DNA of 64,000 bases from contig NC_019697.1 of the NCBI RefSeq assembly GCF_000317145.1, positions 5,158,886 to 5,222,885 of the forward strand. The letters are read 5' to 3'. Source of the stretch: Chamaesiphon minutus PCC 6605. Lineage in GTDB: Bacteria; Cyanobacteriota; Cyanobacteriia; Cyanobacteriales; Chamaesiphonaceae. The notes beneath the pieces were generated by a model. The model was given only the letters and a program-made list of their open reading frames with translations. It had not been told where the DNA came from and did not search any database. Positions 46,037 through 54,801 of this stretch are shown here, piece by piece (positions within the stretch are counted from its first letter, which is position 1; every line of letters begins with the position of its first letter). A program made the position numbers and the translations under genes.

Positions 46037-46408
46037 ATGAGAAATCGCACGGCAGCAATATTGATTTGTTTTTTCGGCGGCTATTTTGGCATTCATAAGT
46101 TTTATTTGGGTCAAACTTTTCAGGGGGTACTGTACTTACTTTTTTGCTGGGCTGGCATTCCCGCAATATTTGCTTTCTTTGACTTTTTCGTACTATGCTT
46201 TATGCCCGATCGAGAGTTCGATGCCAGATTTAACTATGCTGCGCCCAATACACTCGATCGCGGCATGAGTTATCCGGTCGCACCTGCGAGTAAGTCTTCT
46301 AAAGAAGCTACTTCTACTTTGTATGAATTAAAAAAATTGTATGAAGATGGCATCATTACTGCCGAAGAGTATGAAGTCAAACGTCGAAAAATGTTAGACG
46401 ATATTTAA
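46037..46408 (+). CDS. TM2-domain protein with C-terminal SHOCT motif
   Basis: 123 residues. A TM2 hairpin covers about residues 5-60 ('ILICFFGGYFGIHKFYLGQ', then a second hydrophobic helix). A linker follows, then 'LYELKKLYEDGIITAEEYEVKRRKML' (about 93-121), the SHOCT short C-terminal oligomerisation motif. Membrane protein of unknown role. 35 bp after the preceding gene, so possibly cotranscribed. Confidence 0.9.
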   Translation: MRNRTAAILICFFGGYFGIHKFYLGQTFQGVLYLLFCWAGIPAIFAFFDFFVLCFMPDREFDARFNYAAPNTLDRGMSYPVAPASKSSKEATSTLYELKKLYEDGIITAEEYEVKRRKMLDDI

Positions 46409-46417
46409 TTTTTAGTG

Positions 46418-46450
46418 GATAGTTGATAGTTGATAGTTAATAGTTGATAG
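46418..46450. repeat. GTTGATA heptamer array
   Basis: GGATAGTTGATAGTTGATAG followed by TTAATAGTTGATAG: four to five units just after the TM2 gene stop. It is the complement of the TATCAAY array next to psaL (6486-6513). Confidence 0.85.
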
Positions 46451-46495
46451 ATTAAATGTCTAACAGCCTATAGGTAGCGATCGCAATTAAAATTT

Positions 46496-47200
46496 ATGTC
46501 TAGTGCAGCTTTAAAAAGAATCCCCGATTGGGTTTGGTGGTCGCTATGTCCGGTATTTGGGGCATTGGCCATTGCTTATGCTGGCTATAAGACTAAAACC
46601 GATCGATGGATGCAAATCGGCGGAGGGATGGGCGCGGTCGTCTTCTTAGCATCTTGGGCAGGTTGGTCGGGGTTGGTGTTTCTAGCGATCCCGATTCAAT
46701 TTGGTTTGGCGATGAATATTAAAAACCCTTATTTAGTTAAAATTGCGCCTAGAGGAGCGATCTTACCATCCGATCGCCAGACAGCTCAATTAATTGCTGA
46801 GGTTCGAGGTAAAGTCGATATTAATAAATGCACCAAAGACGATCTGGTACATATTTTAGGCTTGCCGATTGCTTATTCTAATAATATCGAAGCGATCAAA
46901 GCTGAAGGCTATATGTTCACGCACATCGAAGAACTAACCTCCCTTGCGGATGTTCCCGAAAAATACTGCCAAGCGATCGAACCGATGGTTGTCTTTAATT
47001 ATTACGAAAAAGATGACGATCCGATCGATTGGCAAAGGTTAAATATTCTGCCACGCTCGGAATTAATTGAATTAGGTCTCGATCCCGACAGTGCGACAGT
47101 TATCTGCAACGAACGTCAATTACATGGTGCCTATCGATCGCTAGTTGAAGTCAAACGCCGCACTGGTTTACCGATCGCGCTATACAAGCACCTAATTTAA
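46496..47200 (+). CDS. Membrane protein with helix-hairpin-helix region
   Basis: 234 residues. Two hydrophobic segments (about 12-27 and 40-72) precede a soluble C-terminal half with ComEA-like helix-hairpin-helix character ('KVDINKCTKDDLVHILGLPIAYSNNIEAI', and a second set 'ILPRSELIELGLDPDSATVI' plus 'HGAYRSLVEVKRRTGLP'). Such repeats usually bind DNA or protein non-specifically. Function unknown. Followed by a terminator shared with the tRNA gene. Confidence 0.75.
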   Translation: MSSAALKRIPDWVWWSLCPVFGALAIAYAGYKTKTDRWMQIGGGMGAVVFLASWAGWSGLVFLAIPIQFGLAMNIKNPYLVKIAPRGAILPSDRQTAQLIAEVRGKVDINKCTKDDLVHILGLPIAYSNNIEAIKAEGYMFTHIEELTSLADVPEKYCQAIEPMVVFNYYEKDDDPIDWQRLNILPRSELIELGLDPDSATVICNERQLHGAYRSLVEVKRRTGLPIALYKHLI

Positions 47201-47236
47201 CAAAATTATCTCCCCCGCTCCCACTGAATTAACAAC

Positions 47237-47273
47237 AAAAAAGCCCCAAACAACAATAAGTGTGGAGCTTTTT
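47237..47273. terminator. Bidirectional terminator between the HhH gene and tRNA-Ser
   Basis: AAAAAAGCCCCA and TGGAGCTTTTT form an 11-bp stem with one mismatch, with an A-run and T-run at the ends. It can serve both the rightward gene and the leftward tRNA. Confidence 0.75.
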
Positions 47274-47289
47274 CACTTTTAACTAATTA

Positions 47290-47374
47290 CGGAGAAGGTG
47301 GGATTCGAACCCACGGTAAGTTGCCCTACACAGCATTTCCAGTGCTGCGCCTTCGACCACTCGGCCACTTCTCC
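47290..47374 (-). tRNA. tRNA-Ser (anticodon GGA)
   Basis: On the minus strand the acceptor arm GGAGAAG pairs with CTTCTCC at the other end. The D-arm region is TGGCCGAGTGGTCGAAGGC, the anticodon stem CAGCA/TGCTG encloses the loop CTGGAAA, giving GGA at 34-36. A long variable arm (GTAGGGCAACTTAC) and the T-loop GGTTCGAATCC follow. The long variable arm and anticodon identify a class II serine tRNA. The discriminator is G; CCA is not encoded. Confidence 0.97.
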
Positions 47375-47462
47375 AACACAAGTTATGTGCGAATTTTAAC
47401 GCTTATCTAGCATAGCCTAGACTTTTACGAAATGTCAACTGATAATAGAAGTGTCTAGCGGA

Positions 47463-47499
47463 TGCATTTCCGGACGGGTTTCCCGTCCATGGAAATGCA
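47463..47499. repeat. REP-like double hairpin
   Basis: Outer arms TGCATTTCC (47463-47471) and GGAAATGCA (47491-47499), inner arms GGACGGG and CCCGTCC around TTT. Followed by CCAAGC as in the copy at 25621-25670. Confidence 0.7.
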
Positions 47500-47544
47500 C
47501 CAAGCGAGGATTCAATCGGCAACACTAGCCACTAGCCACGAACC

Positions 47545-47913
47545 ATGACGCGCAATCATCACATCAAAATTTACAACCGCAAAACTGAGACATATCATCA
47601 AGTCACTGTCCCTGACGATCGATATATCCTTCACAGTGCGGAAGATTGTGGCATCGAATTACCCTTCTCTTGTCGGAATGGTGCTTGTACGGCTTGTGCC
47701 GTGCGCGTCAAATCTGGAGACTTATATCAGCCAGAAGCCATGGGATTATCTGCCCAGTTGCAAAGTCAAGGTTACGCACTGCTATGTGTCAGCTACGCTC
47801 GATCGGATTTGGAAGTCGAAACCCAAGACGAGGACGAAGTCTACGAACTTCAGTTCGGACGTTATTTTGGCAAAGGCAAAATTAAATACGGACTTGCTTT
47901 AGATGAAGAATAG
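47545..47913 (+). CDS. [2Fe-2S] plant-type ferredoxin with C-terminal extension
   Basis: 122 residues. The cluster ligands are Cys43, Cys48, Cys51 and Cys81 (C-x4-C-x2-C-x29-C, in 'PFSCRNGACTACAVRVKSG'). After the usual end, about 25 extra residues follow ('YELQFGRYFGKGKIKYGLALDEE'). That tail resembles the FdC2-type ferredoxins shared by cyanobacteria and plastids, rather than the main photosynthetic ferredoxin PetF. Soluble electron carrier; partner unknown. Confidence 0.9.
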   Translation: MTRNHHIKIYNRKTETYHQVTVPDDRYILHSAEDCGIELPFSCRNGACTACAVRVKSGDLYQPEAMGLSAQLQSQGYALLCVSYARSDLEVETQDEDEVYELQFGRYFGKGKIKYGLALDEE

Positions 47914-48031
47914 TGGCAAGTGTAGATAGCCGGATATCCTAGCTCTATACCAAGCACTAGTGTAGTTGAGCTGGTGCAAGAGTGAGTATTTACTAGGCAA
48001 TTTATAGATCCCAGATCGGTGTTAATAAATT

Positions 48032-48592
48032 ATGAATCGCAGATTGCAATCATCTTGCATATTATGGCTATCAATCTGTGGATTAGTCTTGATAGCTGGT
48101 TGTCAAGCATCGCCACCTAGCTATCCAACGATCCAAATTAGTCGTGTCAGTAGCGGACAATCTGTAGAGTGGGTCGATAAATCTCAGCAACCCGCAGTAC
48201 TTCAACAAGGAAGATTGATGGGGATCGATGCTCCAGATCTAGGGCAAGATCCCTGGGGAAAACAAGCAAAACAACGATTGGAAGAATTAATCGGTCTTCC
48301 GGATAAAGGTAGTGCCAACGTCGAATTTGCCAGCACTGAAGCCGATAAATACGGACGCAAGTTTGTCTACTTATGGAAAGATGGTCGGTTAGTTAACGAA
48401 CAATTGCTCAAAGATGGCTGGGTATTACCCAATGTGAAAACTGCTACTTCGGCTACGACGACAACCGGAGCCAAATATTACGATCGATTTATTCGCGCCA
48501 GCCAATACGCTCGACTCAGCGGCGAAGGCATTTGGAATCCCGAACGTCCGATGCGGATGAGTCCGTCAGAATTTCGGAAAGAGGAACGCTGA
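48032..48592 (+). CDS. Thermonuclease-family lipoprotein
   Basis: 186 residues. Lipoprotein signal with lipobox 'LIAGC' (Cys24). The mature part has SNase-like (TNase) features: 'RLMGIDAPDLGQDPWGKQAKQRLEEL', 'DKYGRKFVYLW' and 'LLKDGWVLPN', in the order of the staphylococcal nuclease fold. The usual first catalytic Arg/Asp strand is poorly conserved, so activity is uncertain. Expected to be anchored in a membrane facing the periplasm or lumen. Confidence 0.85.
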   Translation: MNRRLQSSCILWLSICGLVLIAGCQASPPSYPTIQISRVSSGQSVEWVDKSQQPAVLQQGRLMGIDAPDLGQDPWGKQAKQRLEELIGLPDKGSANVEFASTEADKYGRKFVYLWKDGRLVNEQLLKDGWVLPNVKTATSATTTTGAKYYDRFIRASQYARLSGEGIWNPERPMRMSPSEFRKEER

Positions 48593-48832
48593 CCGGAGTT
48601 AGGAGTTACTAGTGTCAAATATTTGATTTGGTGTAAGATGCGATCGTCAGCTAGATCGCGTCGCTCGAAAATCCAAACAGCATCGCGATCGGATAAGAAT
48701 ATATAATTAATAATGTATATTGTCCCAGTGTCGCGAACTCGCTATTTTTGCCATCGCTCCACCTGCGGATAACCCCAGATGGATAGATTTGTAGATGGCG
48801 ATTGATGTACGGGTATTGCTGGAGGGACTACG

Positions 48833-50065
48833 GTGACTCTGGAAGAACGAGTAAGCACCACAATTGAAGCGATGGGATCGAAGGATCGATCGTGGCGATT
48901 TTGGTTTACGGTACCGATCTACCCATACAGTCAGCGACGCACGATTCGGACGGAAGTATTACCAAACACGATCTGGACATTCGAGCAGCTTCAGGGCATC
49001 TTTTATGTAGTAGTGCCGATTCGGATGACGGTGGTGAAGCTCTCTGGTAGCGGTTTGCTCGTCTATGCACCTGTAGCACCGACTGAAGAATGTATCGACT
49101 TGGTAAATGAGCTAGTTGCCATTCATGGTGACGTGAAATTTATCATCTTACCGACGGTTTCGGGATTAGAGCATAAAGTTTTTGTCGGACCATTTGCCCG
49201 CAAATTTCCCCAGGCGCAAGTTTGGATAGCACCAGATCAATGGAGTTTTCCAGTCAATTTACCCTTGAGCTGGATCGGTTTTCCGAGCGATCGCACGCAT
49301 ATTTTACCCGCAGATAGCCGTCAAACGCCGTTTGGCGATGAGTTCGATTATGCTATTTTGGGGACATTACTAATTTCGAGTAACTTAGCTAATTTTTCCG
49401 GTCGCGGACAATTCGCTGAGGTAGCTTTTTTGCACCGTCGATCGCGGACACTATTAGTTACCGATACGATCGTGTCATTGCCGAGCGCGCCACCGCCAAT
49501 TCTCGAACTCGAACCCTACCCATTGTTATTTCATGCCAGAGATCGCGCCAGCGAGCCGATCGTCGATACCCCCGCCAATCGTCTCAAAGGCTGGCAACGG
49601 ATCTGTTTATTCGCTCTATATTTCCAGCCGAGCGTGTTGGCAACCCGCAATTGGCTTCAAACCTTTGGCGATGCCATTACCGCGCCAGATCGCAGCCACC
49701 AGAGCTATTTTGGCCTCTATCCATTCGACTGGCAACCTAACTGGCAACAAACATTCACAGACACGCGAGATCGTGGCCGATTATTTGTCGCCCCCATTCT
49801 CCAAACATTAATTCTCAACCGCGCGCCCCAACAAACGATCGCCTGGGTCGATCGGATCGTACAATGGGATTTCGATCGGATTATTCCCTGTCACTTTGAT
49901 GCGCCAGTTGTCGCTACACCCCAAGCCTTTCGAGCGGCTTTCTCATTTCTCGAATGTGGCTCTACACCTACTCAATTGCCCGCCACCGACATGCAGTTAC
50001 TCCAACAAATCGATCGGCAATTGGTGTGGTTGCGACTGATTGTCGCTGCCAAGGATAAAATTTAG
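48833..50065 (+). CDS. DUF4336 domain protein
   Basis: 410 residues from the GTG at 48833. The pattern 'FWFTVPIYPYSQRRTIRTEVLPNTIWTFEQLQGIFYVVVPIRMTVVKL' and 'LLVYAPVAPTEECIDLVNEL' matches the DUF4336 family, whose fold is related to metallo-beta-lactamases. A canonical HxHxDH metal site is not seen. The TAG stop (50063-50065) is the first unit of a TAGGCGT heptamer array. Function unknown. Confidence 0.87.
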   Translation: MTLEERVSTTIEAMGSKDRSWRFWFTVPIYPYSQRRTIRTEVLPNTIWTFEQLQGIFYVVVPIRMTVVKLSGSGLLVYAPVAPTEECIDLVNELVAIHGDVKFIILPTVSGLEHKVFVGPFARKFPQAQVWIAPDQWSFPVNLPLSWIGFPSDRTHILPADSRQTPFGDEFDYAILGTLLISSNLANFSGRGQFAEVAFLHRRSRTLLVTDTIVSLPSAPPPILELEPYPLLFHARDRASEPIVDTPANRLKGWQRICLFALYFQPSVLATRNWLQTFGDAITAPDRSHQSYFGLYPFDWQPNWQQTFTDTRDRGRLFVAPILQTLILNRAPQQTIAWVDRIVQWDFDRIIPCHFDAPVVATPQAFRAAFSFLECGSTPTQLPATDMQLLQQIDRQLVWLRLIVAAKDKI

Positions 50066-50086
50066 GCGTTAGGCGTTAGGCTTTAG
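50062..50086. repeat. TAGGCGT/TAGGCTT heptamers starting at the DUF4336 stop
   Basis: TTTAGGCGTTAGGCGTTAGG followed by CTTTAG. The first TAG is the stop codon of the preceding gene. Confidence 0.8.
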
Positions 50087-50128
50087 TGCTAAGAGTTTTG
50101 CACACATACTTCAATCCAGCGGAGCCTC

Positions 50129-50725
50129 GTGAACACAATTACGCCTGATTTTGTAAATATCTTAGAACGTGCGGCTCAATCTAAGGCTCGTCCGAGTACG
50201 GCAGAAATGGTCGAGGCTTTACAGCAAGCAGAAATAGCTACTAAAAAAGCCAAATTAGCCATCCCGTTTGCATCATTAATCGGTGAATGGCGGCTCTGCT
50301 TTGCTACTGGTGCCAGCAAAGACAAAAAACGCGGCGGAATTAAATTAGGGCGCGGCTATTATCTGCCCAAATTTACGCCAGCATCGATTACTTTTACACG
50401 AGAGACTGATTCCTCGATCGAGGGCACTATTACCAATCAATTATTAGTCGGTAGCATTCACATCCAGTTTACTGGGCCTTGTCGCTATCCTGGGAAAAAG
50501 AATTTACTAGCTTTTGATTTTACCGAGATTCAAATTAAAGTCTTCGGAACGACAGTTTATCAAGGTAAGATTCGCAGCGGCAAAATTGGTAGCAGAGATT
50601 TTGCGCGATTGTCGGTTGCCAATTTACCGTTTTTTGGGTTTTTCTGGGCTAGCGAAAGTGGCATTGCCGCGCGCGGACGTGGTGGTGGCTTGGCTTTGTG
50701 GGTAAAAGATGAGGTAGTTAGTTAA
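50129..50725 (+). CDS. PAP/fibrillin-like conserved protein
   Basis: 198 residues from the GTG at 50129. A helical N-terminus (about 1-45) precedes a beta-rich body: 'LIGEWRLCFATGASKDKKRGG', 'SIHIQFTGPCRYPGKKNLLAFDFTEIQIKVFG', and a C-terminal 'RGRGGGLALWVKDE'. The 'GEWRL' entry and barrel-like strands recall plastid lipid-associated (fibrillin) proteins that bind lipophilic compounds in thylakoids. The family call is moderate; the alternative is a cyanobacterial hypothetical. No signal peptide or membrane helix. Confidence 0.6.
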   Translation: MNTITPDFVNILERAAQSKARPSTAEMVEALQQAEIATKKAKLAIPFASLIGEWRLCFATGASKDKKRGGIKLGRGYYLPKFTPASITFTRETDSSIEGTITNQLLVGSIHIQFTGPCRYPGKKNLLAFDFTEIQIKVFGTTVYQGKIRSGKIGSRDFARLSVANLPFFGFFWASESGIAARGRGGGLALWVKDEVVS

Positions 50726-50756
50726 GGTCAATTGGATTTTGGATTTTGTGACCCAA

Positions 50757-50900
50757 ACACAACCTGGAGGAAACCTCCTAGTTGTGTGCGTCAACACAGG
50801 CGGACTTCGATCGCTAACGGTGACTTCAATCCAGTTTGGTTAGTCAATTACTCAGCGGTTAAAACCGCTGCTAGCGATCCAAAGTCCGCCTATGCGGACT
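50757..50900. repeat. Multi-hairpin intergenic element
   Basis: Hairpin 1: ACACAAC/GTTGTGT with inner GGAGG-AAA-CCTCC (50757-50787). An outer inverted repeat pairs AGGCGGACTTCGATCGCTA (50798-50816) with TAGCGATCCAAAGTCCGCCT (50872-50891). Inside it lies AGCGGTT-AA-AACCGCT (50854-50869), and its right edge makes AGTCCGCC-TA-TGCGGACT (50883-50900). A relative occurs at 61025-61180. The spacer to 51113 otherwise shows nothing. Confidence 0.7.
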
Positions 50901-51113
50901 AAAACTAGAGTAAATAAAAGCTTAACCGAACCGTATTGACGGTGACTTCAGTTGCTAGCAGTGCCTTTATTAGATTATGGCAACTAAAAATTCACGATCG
51001 CGCGATCGATCTGGCTTATACTTATGTTCGCTCTCACCATTTAATCGAGCTGAGATTGAGAACCTATATAAGTAGTAATTCCTAAATTAATTGGCTTTCA
51101 CTATTTACTCTGT

Positions 51114-52310
51114 ATGAAAACAATCGACGAAATTAACGACAAGATCGGTAGCAAACGAGCAGTGGTATGGACGGTAGACGAGGTTAAGACTAAAGTTACT
51201 GAGTTAGGAGTTGCTAAAATTGCCGAACTAGTAGATGTAATTACCACTGGGAGTTTTGAACCGATGGAATCATCGGGGGCAATTCTCAACTTAGGACATA
51301 CCGATCCGCCGATTAAGATTCGATCGTGTACGTTGGATGGGGTGCCTGCATATGCTGGATTTGGAGCGGTGGATCTCTATTTGGGGGCGACGCAATTAGT
51401 CGATTTTGCTGGTGAAATTGGCGATGGGGACGATCGCAAAGAGCGTGGGGGTGCCCATGTGATTGCCGATTTAATTGCTGGAAAGAGTGTGACGCTACGG
51501 GCGATCGGTCAAGGCACGGATTGTTATCCTCGCGCTACCTTCGATACGACGATTACCAAGGATACGATCAATCAATTTTACCTTTACAACCCCCGTAATT
51601 TGTACCAGAACTTCATCGTCGGGGTAAATGGGGGCGATCGACAGTTATACACCTATTTAGGACCTTTACAGCCGCGATTGGGTAACGCAGTCTACTCGAA
51701 TACTGGGGCAATTTCACCGCTATTAAATGACCCCGATCTCGATGTCATTGGCATCGGGACGCGAATTTGGTTGGGCGGAGGCATCGGCTACGTCGCCTGG
51801 GAAGGGACGCAACATTTCCCACTACAAAAACGCGGCGAAAATCGCACGCCCATCGGTCCTGGCGCGACTTTAGCTCTGATTGGCGATGCCAAACAGATGA
51901 ACCCCAATTGGGTACGCGGCTGCTATCTCAAAAATTATGGCCCTTCGTTAATGTTGGGGGTTGGGGTGCCAATTCCGGTATTGAATGCGGACGTTGTGGC
52001 GCGGTGTGCCGTCCAAGATCGGGATATCGTCGCACCGATCGTCGATTTTTCGATTCCGCGCCGGGTGCGTCCGACTTTTGGACTAGTCAGTTACGAACAA
52101 TTAAAATCGGGAAAAATCAAAATTGAAGGTAGAACTGTCAGAGTAGCTCCCTTAGCCAGTATTTATCGATCGAGACAGGTGGCAATCGAATTAAAAGAGG
52201 CGATCGAGCGTGGAGAATTTCTGTTAACAGAAGCGGTATCTTCATTACCGCGCGATCGAACATTTATTCCTCAAGATCGCCGTCAAATGCCCAGCTTACT
52301 TGAAGATTAG
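51114..52310 (+). CDS. Homocysteine biosynthesis protein (HcyBio/DUF39 family)
   Basis: 398 residues. DUF39 pattern: 'DEINDKIGSKRAVVWTVDEVK', 'TTGSFEPMESSGAILNLGHTDPPIK', 'VPAYAGFGAVDLYLGATQ', 'GGAHVIADLIAGKSVTLRAIGQGTDCYPR' (with one Cys), and 'GIGTRIWLGGGIGYVAWEGTQH'. In archaea and some bacteria this family takes part in sulfide incorporation into aspartate semialdehyde to form homocysteine. The ferredoxin-type C-terminal domain of some members is absent. Role in a cyanobacterium is inferred from the family only. Confidence 0.88.
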   Translation: MKTIDEINDKIGSKRAVVWTVDEVKTKVTELGVAKIAELVDVITTGSFEPMESSGAILNLGHTDPPIKIRSCTLDGVPAYAGFGAVDLYLGATQLVDFAGEIGDGDDRKERGGAHVIADLIAGKSVTLRAIGQGTDCYPRATFDTTITKDTINQFYLYNPRNLYQNFIVGVNGGDRQLYTYLGPLQPRLGNAVYSNTGAISPLLNDPDLDVIGIGTRIWLGGGIGYVAWEGTQHFPLQKRGENRTPIGPGATLALIGDAKQMNPNWVRGCYLKNYGPSLMLGVGVPIPVLNADVVARCAVQDRDIVAPIVDFSIPRRVRPTFGLVSYEQLKSGKIKIEGRTVRVAPLASIYRSRQVAIELKEAIERGEFLLTEAVSSLPRDRTFIPQDRRQMPSLLED

Positions 52311-52580
52311 TTGAGTTTCGGTACTCAAGTTAGAATCACTACTTATCCGTAGCACAATTAGTTTCTAAAATTATGCAATCGAGTATACACAACATGACTT
52401 ATTTATACAGTTATAGTGCCTAAGTATCCCCAACACAATTTAATTATAAATTTATGTCAATTAAATACAATATTTCGATCGAAGTGTAAAGAAATTGTGA
52501 AGTATTGGCAATATCCTCAGATGCGATCGTAAATTATGATATTGAAGATCTAAACTCTTGTTGTATACAAGCCAAAACAA

Positions 52581-53075
52581 ATAGCAATCGCGATTTATCC
52601 TGGGAGTTTCGACCCGATTACATTGGGTCATTTAGACATCATCGAACGCGGCAGTAAGCTGTTCGATCGGGTGGTCGTAGCCGTATTGCGAAATCCTGGT
52701 AAAACACCGCTGTTTACCGTCGAGCAACGCCTTTGCCAAATTCGCACAGCTACCAAACATTTACCGCAAGTAGAAGTAGATAGCTTTGATGGATTAACGG
52801 TCGCTTATGCCAATTCGATCGGCGCAAGAGTGTTACTCAGAGGACTCAGAGTAATGTCAGACTTCGAGAAAGAGTTACAAATGGCTCATACAAACAAAAC
52901 CTTGTCTACAGATATTGAGACGGTGTTTTTAGCAACTTCCACAGAGTATGGTTTCCTGAGCAGTAGCATTGTTAAAGAAATCGCTAGATTCAACGGCTCG
53001 ATCGACCATCTTGTCTCACCTCACGTTGCATCAGAAATCTACCAATGTTACAACAATTCCACTACCCCACTCTAG
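52581..53075 (+). CDS. coaD: Phosphopantetheine adenylyltransferase, probable AUA start
   Basis: Fourth step of coenzyme A synthesis. The family N-terminus is fully encoded: '[23 protein letters not shown]' with the T/HxGH nucleotide site, then '[24 protein letters not shown]' and '[14 protein letters not shown]'. However, no ATG, GTG or TTG lies in frame between the stop at 52551 and the GSFDP codons; the TTG at 52623 would remove the active-site loop. ATA at 52581 stands where Met is expected, giving 164 residues. The 3' end overlaps the next gene by 31 bp. Confidence 0.85.
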   Translation: MAIAIYPGSFDPITLGHLDIIERGSKLFDRVVVAVLRNPGKTPLFTVEQRLCQIRTATKHLPQVEVDSFDGLTVAYANSIGARVLLRGLRVMSDFEKELQMAHTNKTLSTDIETVFLATSTEYGFLSSSIVKEIARFNGSIDHLVSPHVASEIYQCYNNSTTPL

Positions 53076-53731
53076 CCGACGAAATCCCCTCTAATGTCTT
53101 AGAATATCGGAATGTCGATCCAGAAGTTACACCGATCGCTATCGAGTATTTAGATATTTTTGCCGCAATCGATCGAATAGAATCAAAAATATTAAACAGT
53201 CCGCGCGTCCCATTGACAGGAAAAACAATCGTTAACGAAGAAGAACTCCTCGAACAATTAGACGCGATTAGGTTGAATTTACCAGAAATAGTTAATACCG
53301 CTCAAGAAGTTCTCCAGTACAAAGATCGATTGATAAAAGAAGCCCAGCAACAAGTCCAGCAAATTTTGGCTCAAGCAAATCAACATGCTTATCAAGTGGC
53401 TAATGAGTTGGGCATTATCGATCGCTCCGAACAAGAAGCTAGACAAATCCGGCAAATGGCGATCGCCGAATGCGAGCATCTCAGACAACAAGCAATAGTT
53501 GAAATCGAACGGGTGCGCGAGCGCAATATTCAAGAAATCGAACGAATGCGCGAACAAGCACTCGCTGAATGCCAACTGATTCAATCTGGTGCGGATGAAT
53601 ATGCCGATCGCGTCTTATATACCATGGAAGAGCGATTGACCGACATTCTCCAAGCCATCCAACAAGGCCGCCAACGGCTCAATAGCACTCAGCCTGAGAC
53701 ATCCACGGTCGAGCTTAGGCAAGCAAGTTGA
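53045..53731 (+). CDS. DivIVA/ATP-synthase-b-like coiled-coil protein
   Basis: 228 residues. A short N-terminal region is followed by a long coiled coil (about 85-195) rich in Gln/Glu/Arg, with heptads such as '[20 protein letters not shown]' and '[19 protein letters not shown]'. Cyanobacterial relatives next to coaD are often annotated as DivIVA-like or ATP synthase subunit b-like; as far as I can see the similarity is due mainly to the coiled coil. The start overlaps coaD by 31 bp, so translation is probably coupled. Confidence 0.8.
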   Translation: MLQQFHYPTLADEIPSNVLEYRNVDPEVTPIAIEYLDIFAAIDRIESKILNSPRVPLTGKTIVNEEELLEQLDAIRLNLPEIVNTAQEVLQYKDRLIKEAQQQVQQILAQANQHAYQVANELGIIDRSEQEARQIRQMAIAECEHLRQQAIVEIERVRERNIQEIERMREQALAECQLIQSGADEYADRVLYTMEERLTDILQAIQQGRQRLNSTQPETSTVELRQAS

Positions 53732-53937
53732 ACCTGAAACTCGCTTGTCCCGAACAGCTCGGCAAGGGGAAAGCAGTATCTACGACTTCTAGCTGTAGAT
53801 CTGAATCTAAACAAACTAATTGCCTACCGATCCTCGCTCGTGGTTTATCGAGCGGTAGGCTGGTTGCATGAGTTGGGTGCTCCGAGTCTACGATTGCAAT
53901 AGTCTGTATTAACAGGTTTTACCACCTAGCTTTGACA

Positions 53938-54801
53938 CTAGACTTGATGTAGAACGATGACCGAGATTTCTGGCCGACAGTTAAATCGAGCTTTTGGGGG
54001 GCCTGTAGTACCGACCCCCGGGCTGACGTAGAGCTGCATTCCACTGATGTGGTAAAGACCATTGATGTACTTCTTGCCCCAAGGCGGTGTCACTCTGGGT
54101 GCAAAGGGTAAAACTATTTGTCCGCCGTGAGAATGCCCAGAAAGTTGCAGTTCAAACCGATCGGTTGCAGCAGCGATATCGCCAAAATCTGGTTCGTGAG
54201 CCAGTAAAATATTTACACCAGTCGGTGGTAACTTAGAAATCGTCTTCGCAATATCTGCCCGTTTGAACCAGACATCATCGACACCAGCGATATTGAGTAG
54301 ATGCCCTTGACGCTCGATCGAGTAGACGTCATTATTTAATAACTTGACGTTACCTGCTGCGAGTGCGCGTTCGATCGGGGTACTATCGCCGCCGCGATCG
54401 TGATTGCCCATTGTCGCGATGACTCGATCTTTAGCTTTGAGGATGCCAAAAGCATTGGCGAGCATTTCTTCAGACTTAGTGGCATCTTTAGTGATGTAGT
54501 CTCCAGTGAGGACGATCGCGTCTGGTTGTTGTTGGTTGGCTAGTCTGGCAACTTTGGCTAACTGATTGCGATCCATCACTGCCGAGCGCGCGTGTAGATC
54601 GGTGAGTTGAACTATTTTGTATCCTTCAAAGGCTGGATCTAGTCCGGCAATCTTGACATCGATCTGTTTGATTGCAAACCAGCGCGGCTCTATACCTTGG
54701 GCATAGACGCTAGTAGCAAATAAAATCGCGATCGCCACCAGCAGAAATTTAATTGAGTTGAGAATTAATTTTCGCCAGTGCCTAATAATCTTGTTACTCA
54801 T
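53938..54801 (-). CDS. Membrane-anchored metallophosphoesterase (YkuE-like)
   Basis: 287 residues. N-terminal hydrophobic helix (about 12-34, possible signal anchor ending near 'SVYAQG'). Metallophosphoesterase motifs in order: 'IVQLTDLHARS' (DxH), 'IVLTGDYI' (GD), 'MGNHDRGG' (GNHD), 'LLAHEPDF' and 'SGHSHGGQIV' (GHxH). Two-metal hydrolase; relatives act on phosphodiesters or UDP-diacylglucosamine-type substrates. Likely outside the cytoplasmic face. No operon partner. Confidence 0.93.
   Translation of the reverse strand: MSNKIIRHWRKLILNSIKFLLVAIAILFATSVYAQGIEPRWFAIKQIDVKIAGLDPAFEGYKIVQLTDLHARSAVMDRNQLAKVARLANQQQPDAIVLTGDYITKDATKSEEMLANAFGILKAKDRVIATMGNHDRGGDSTPIERALAAGNVKLLNNDVYSIERQGHLLNIAGVDDVWFKRADIAKTISKLPPTGVNILLAHEPDFGDIAAATDRFELQLSGHSHGGQIVLPFAPRVTPPWGKKYINGLYHISGMQLYVSPGVGTTGPPKARFNCRPEISVIVLHQV

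Noticed and set aside
52623-53075. coaD starting at the TTG at 52623
   Set aside because: This would delete the GSFDP loop of the nucleotide-binding site, which is encoded intact just upstream.
53279-53584. 101-codon minus-strand frame opposite the coiled-coil gene
   Set aside because: Antisense of a Gln/Glu-rich coiled coil, which naturally leaves a Leu/Phe/Ser-rich open frame.
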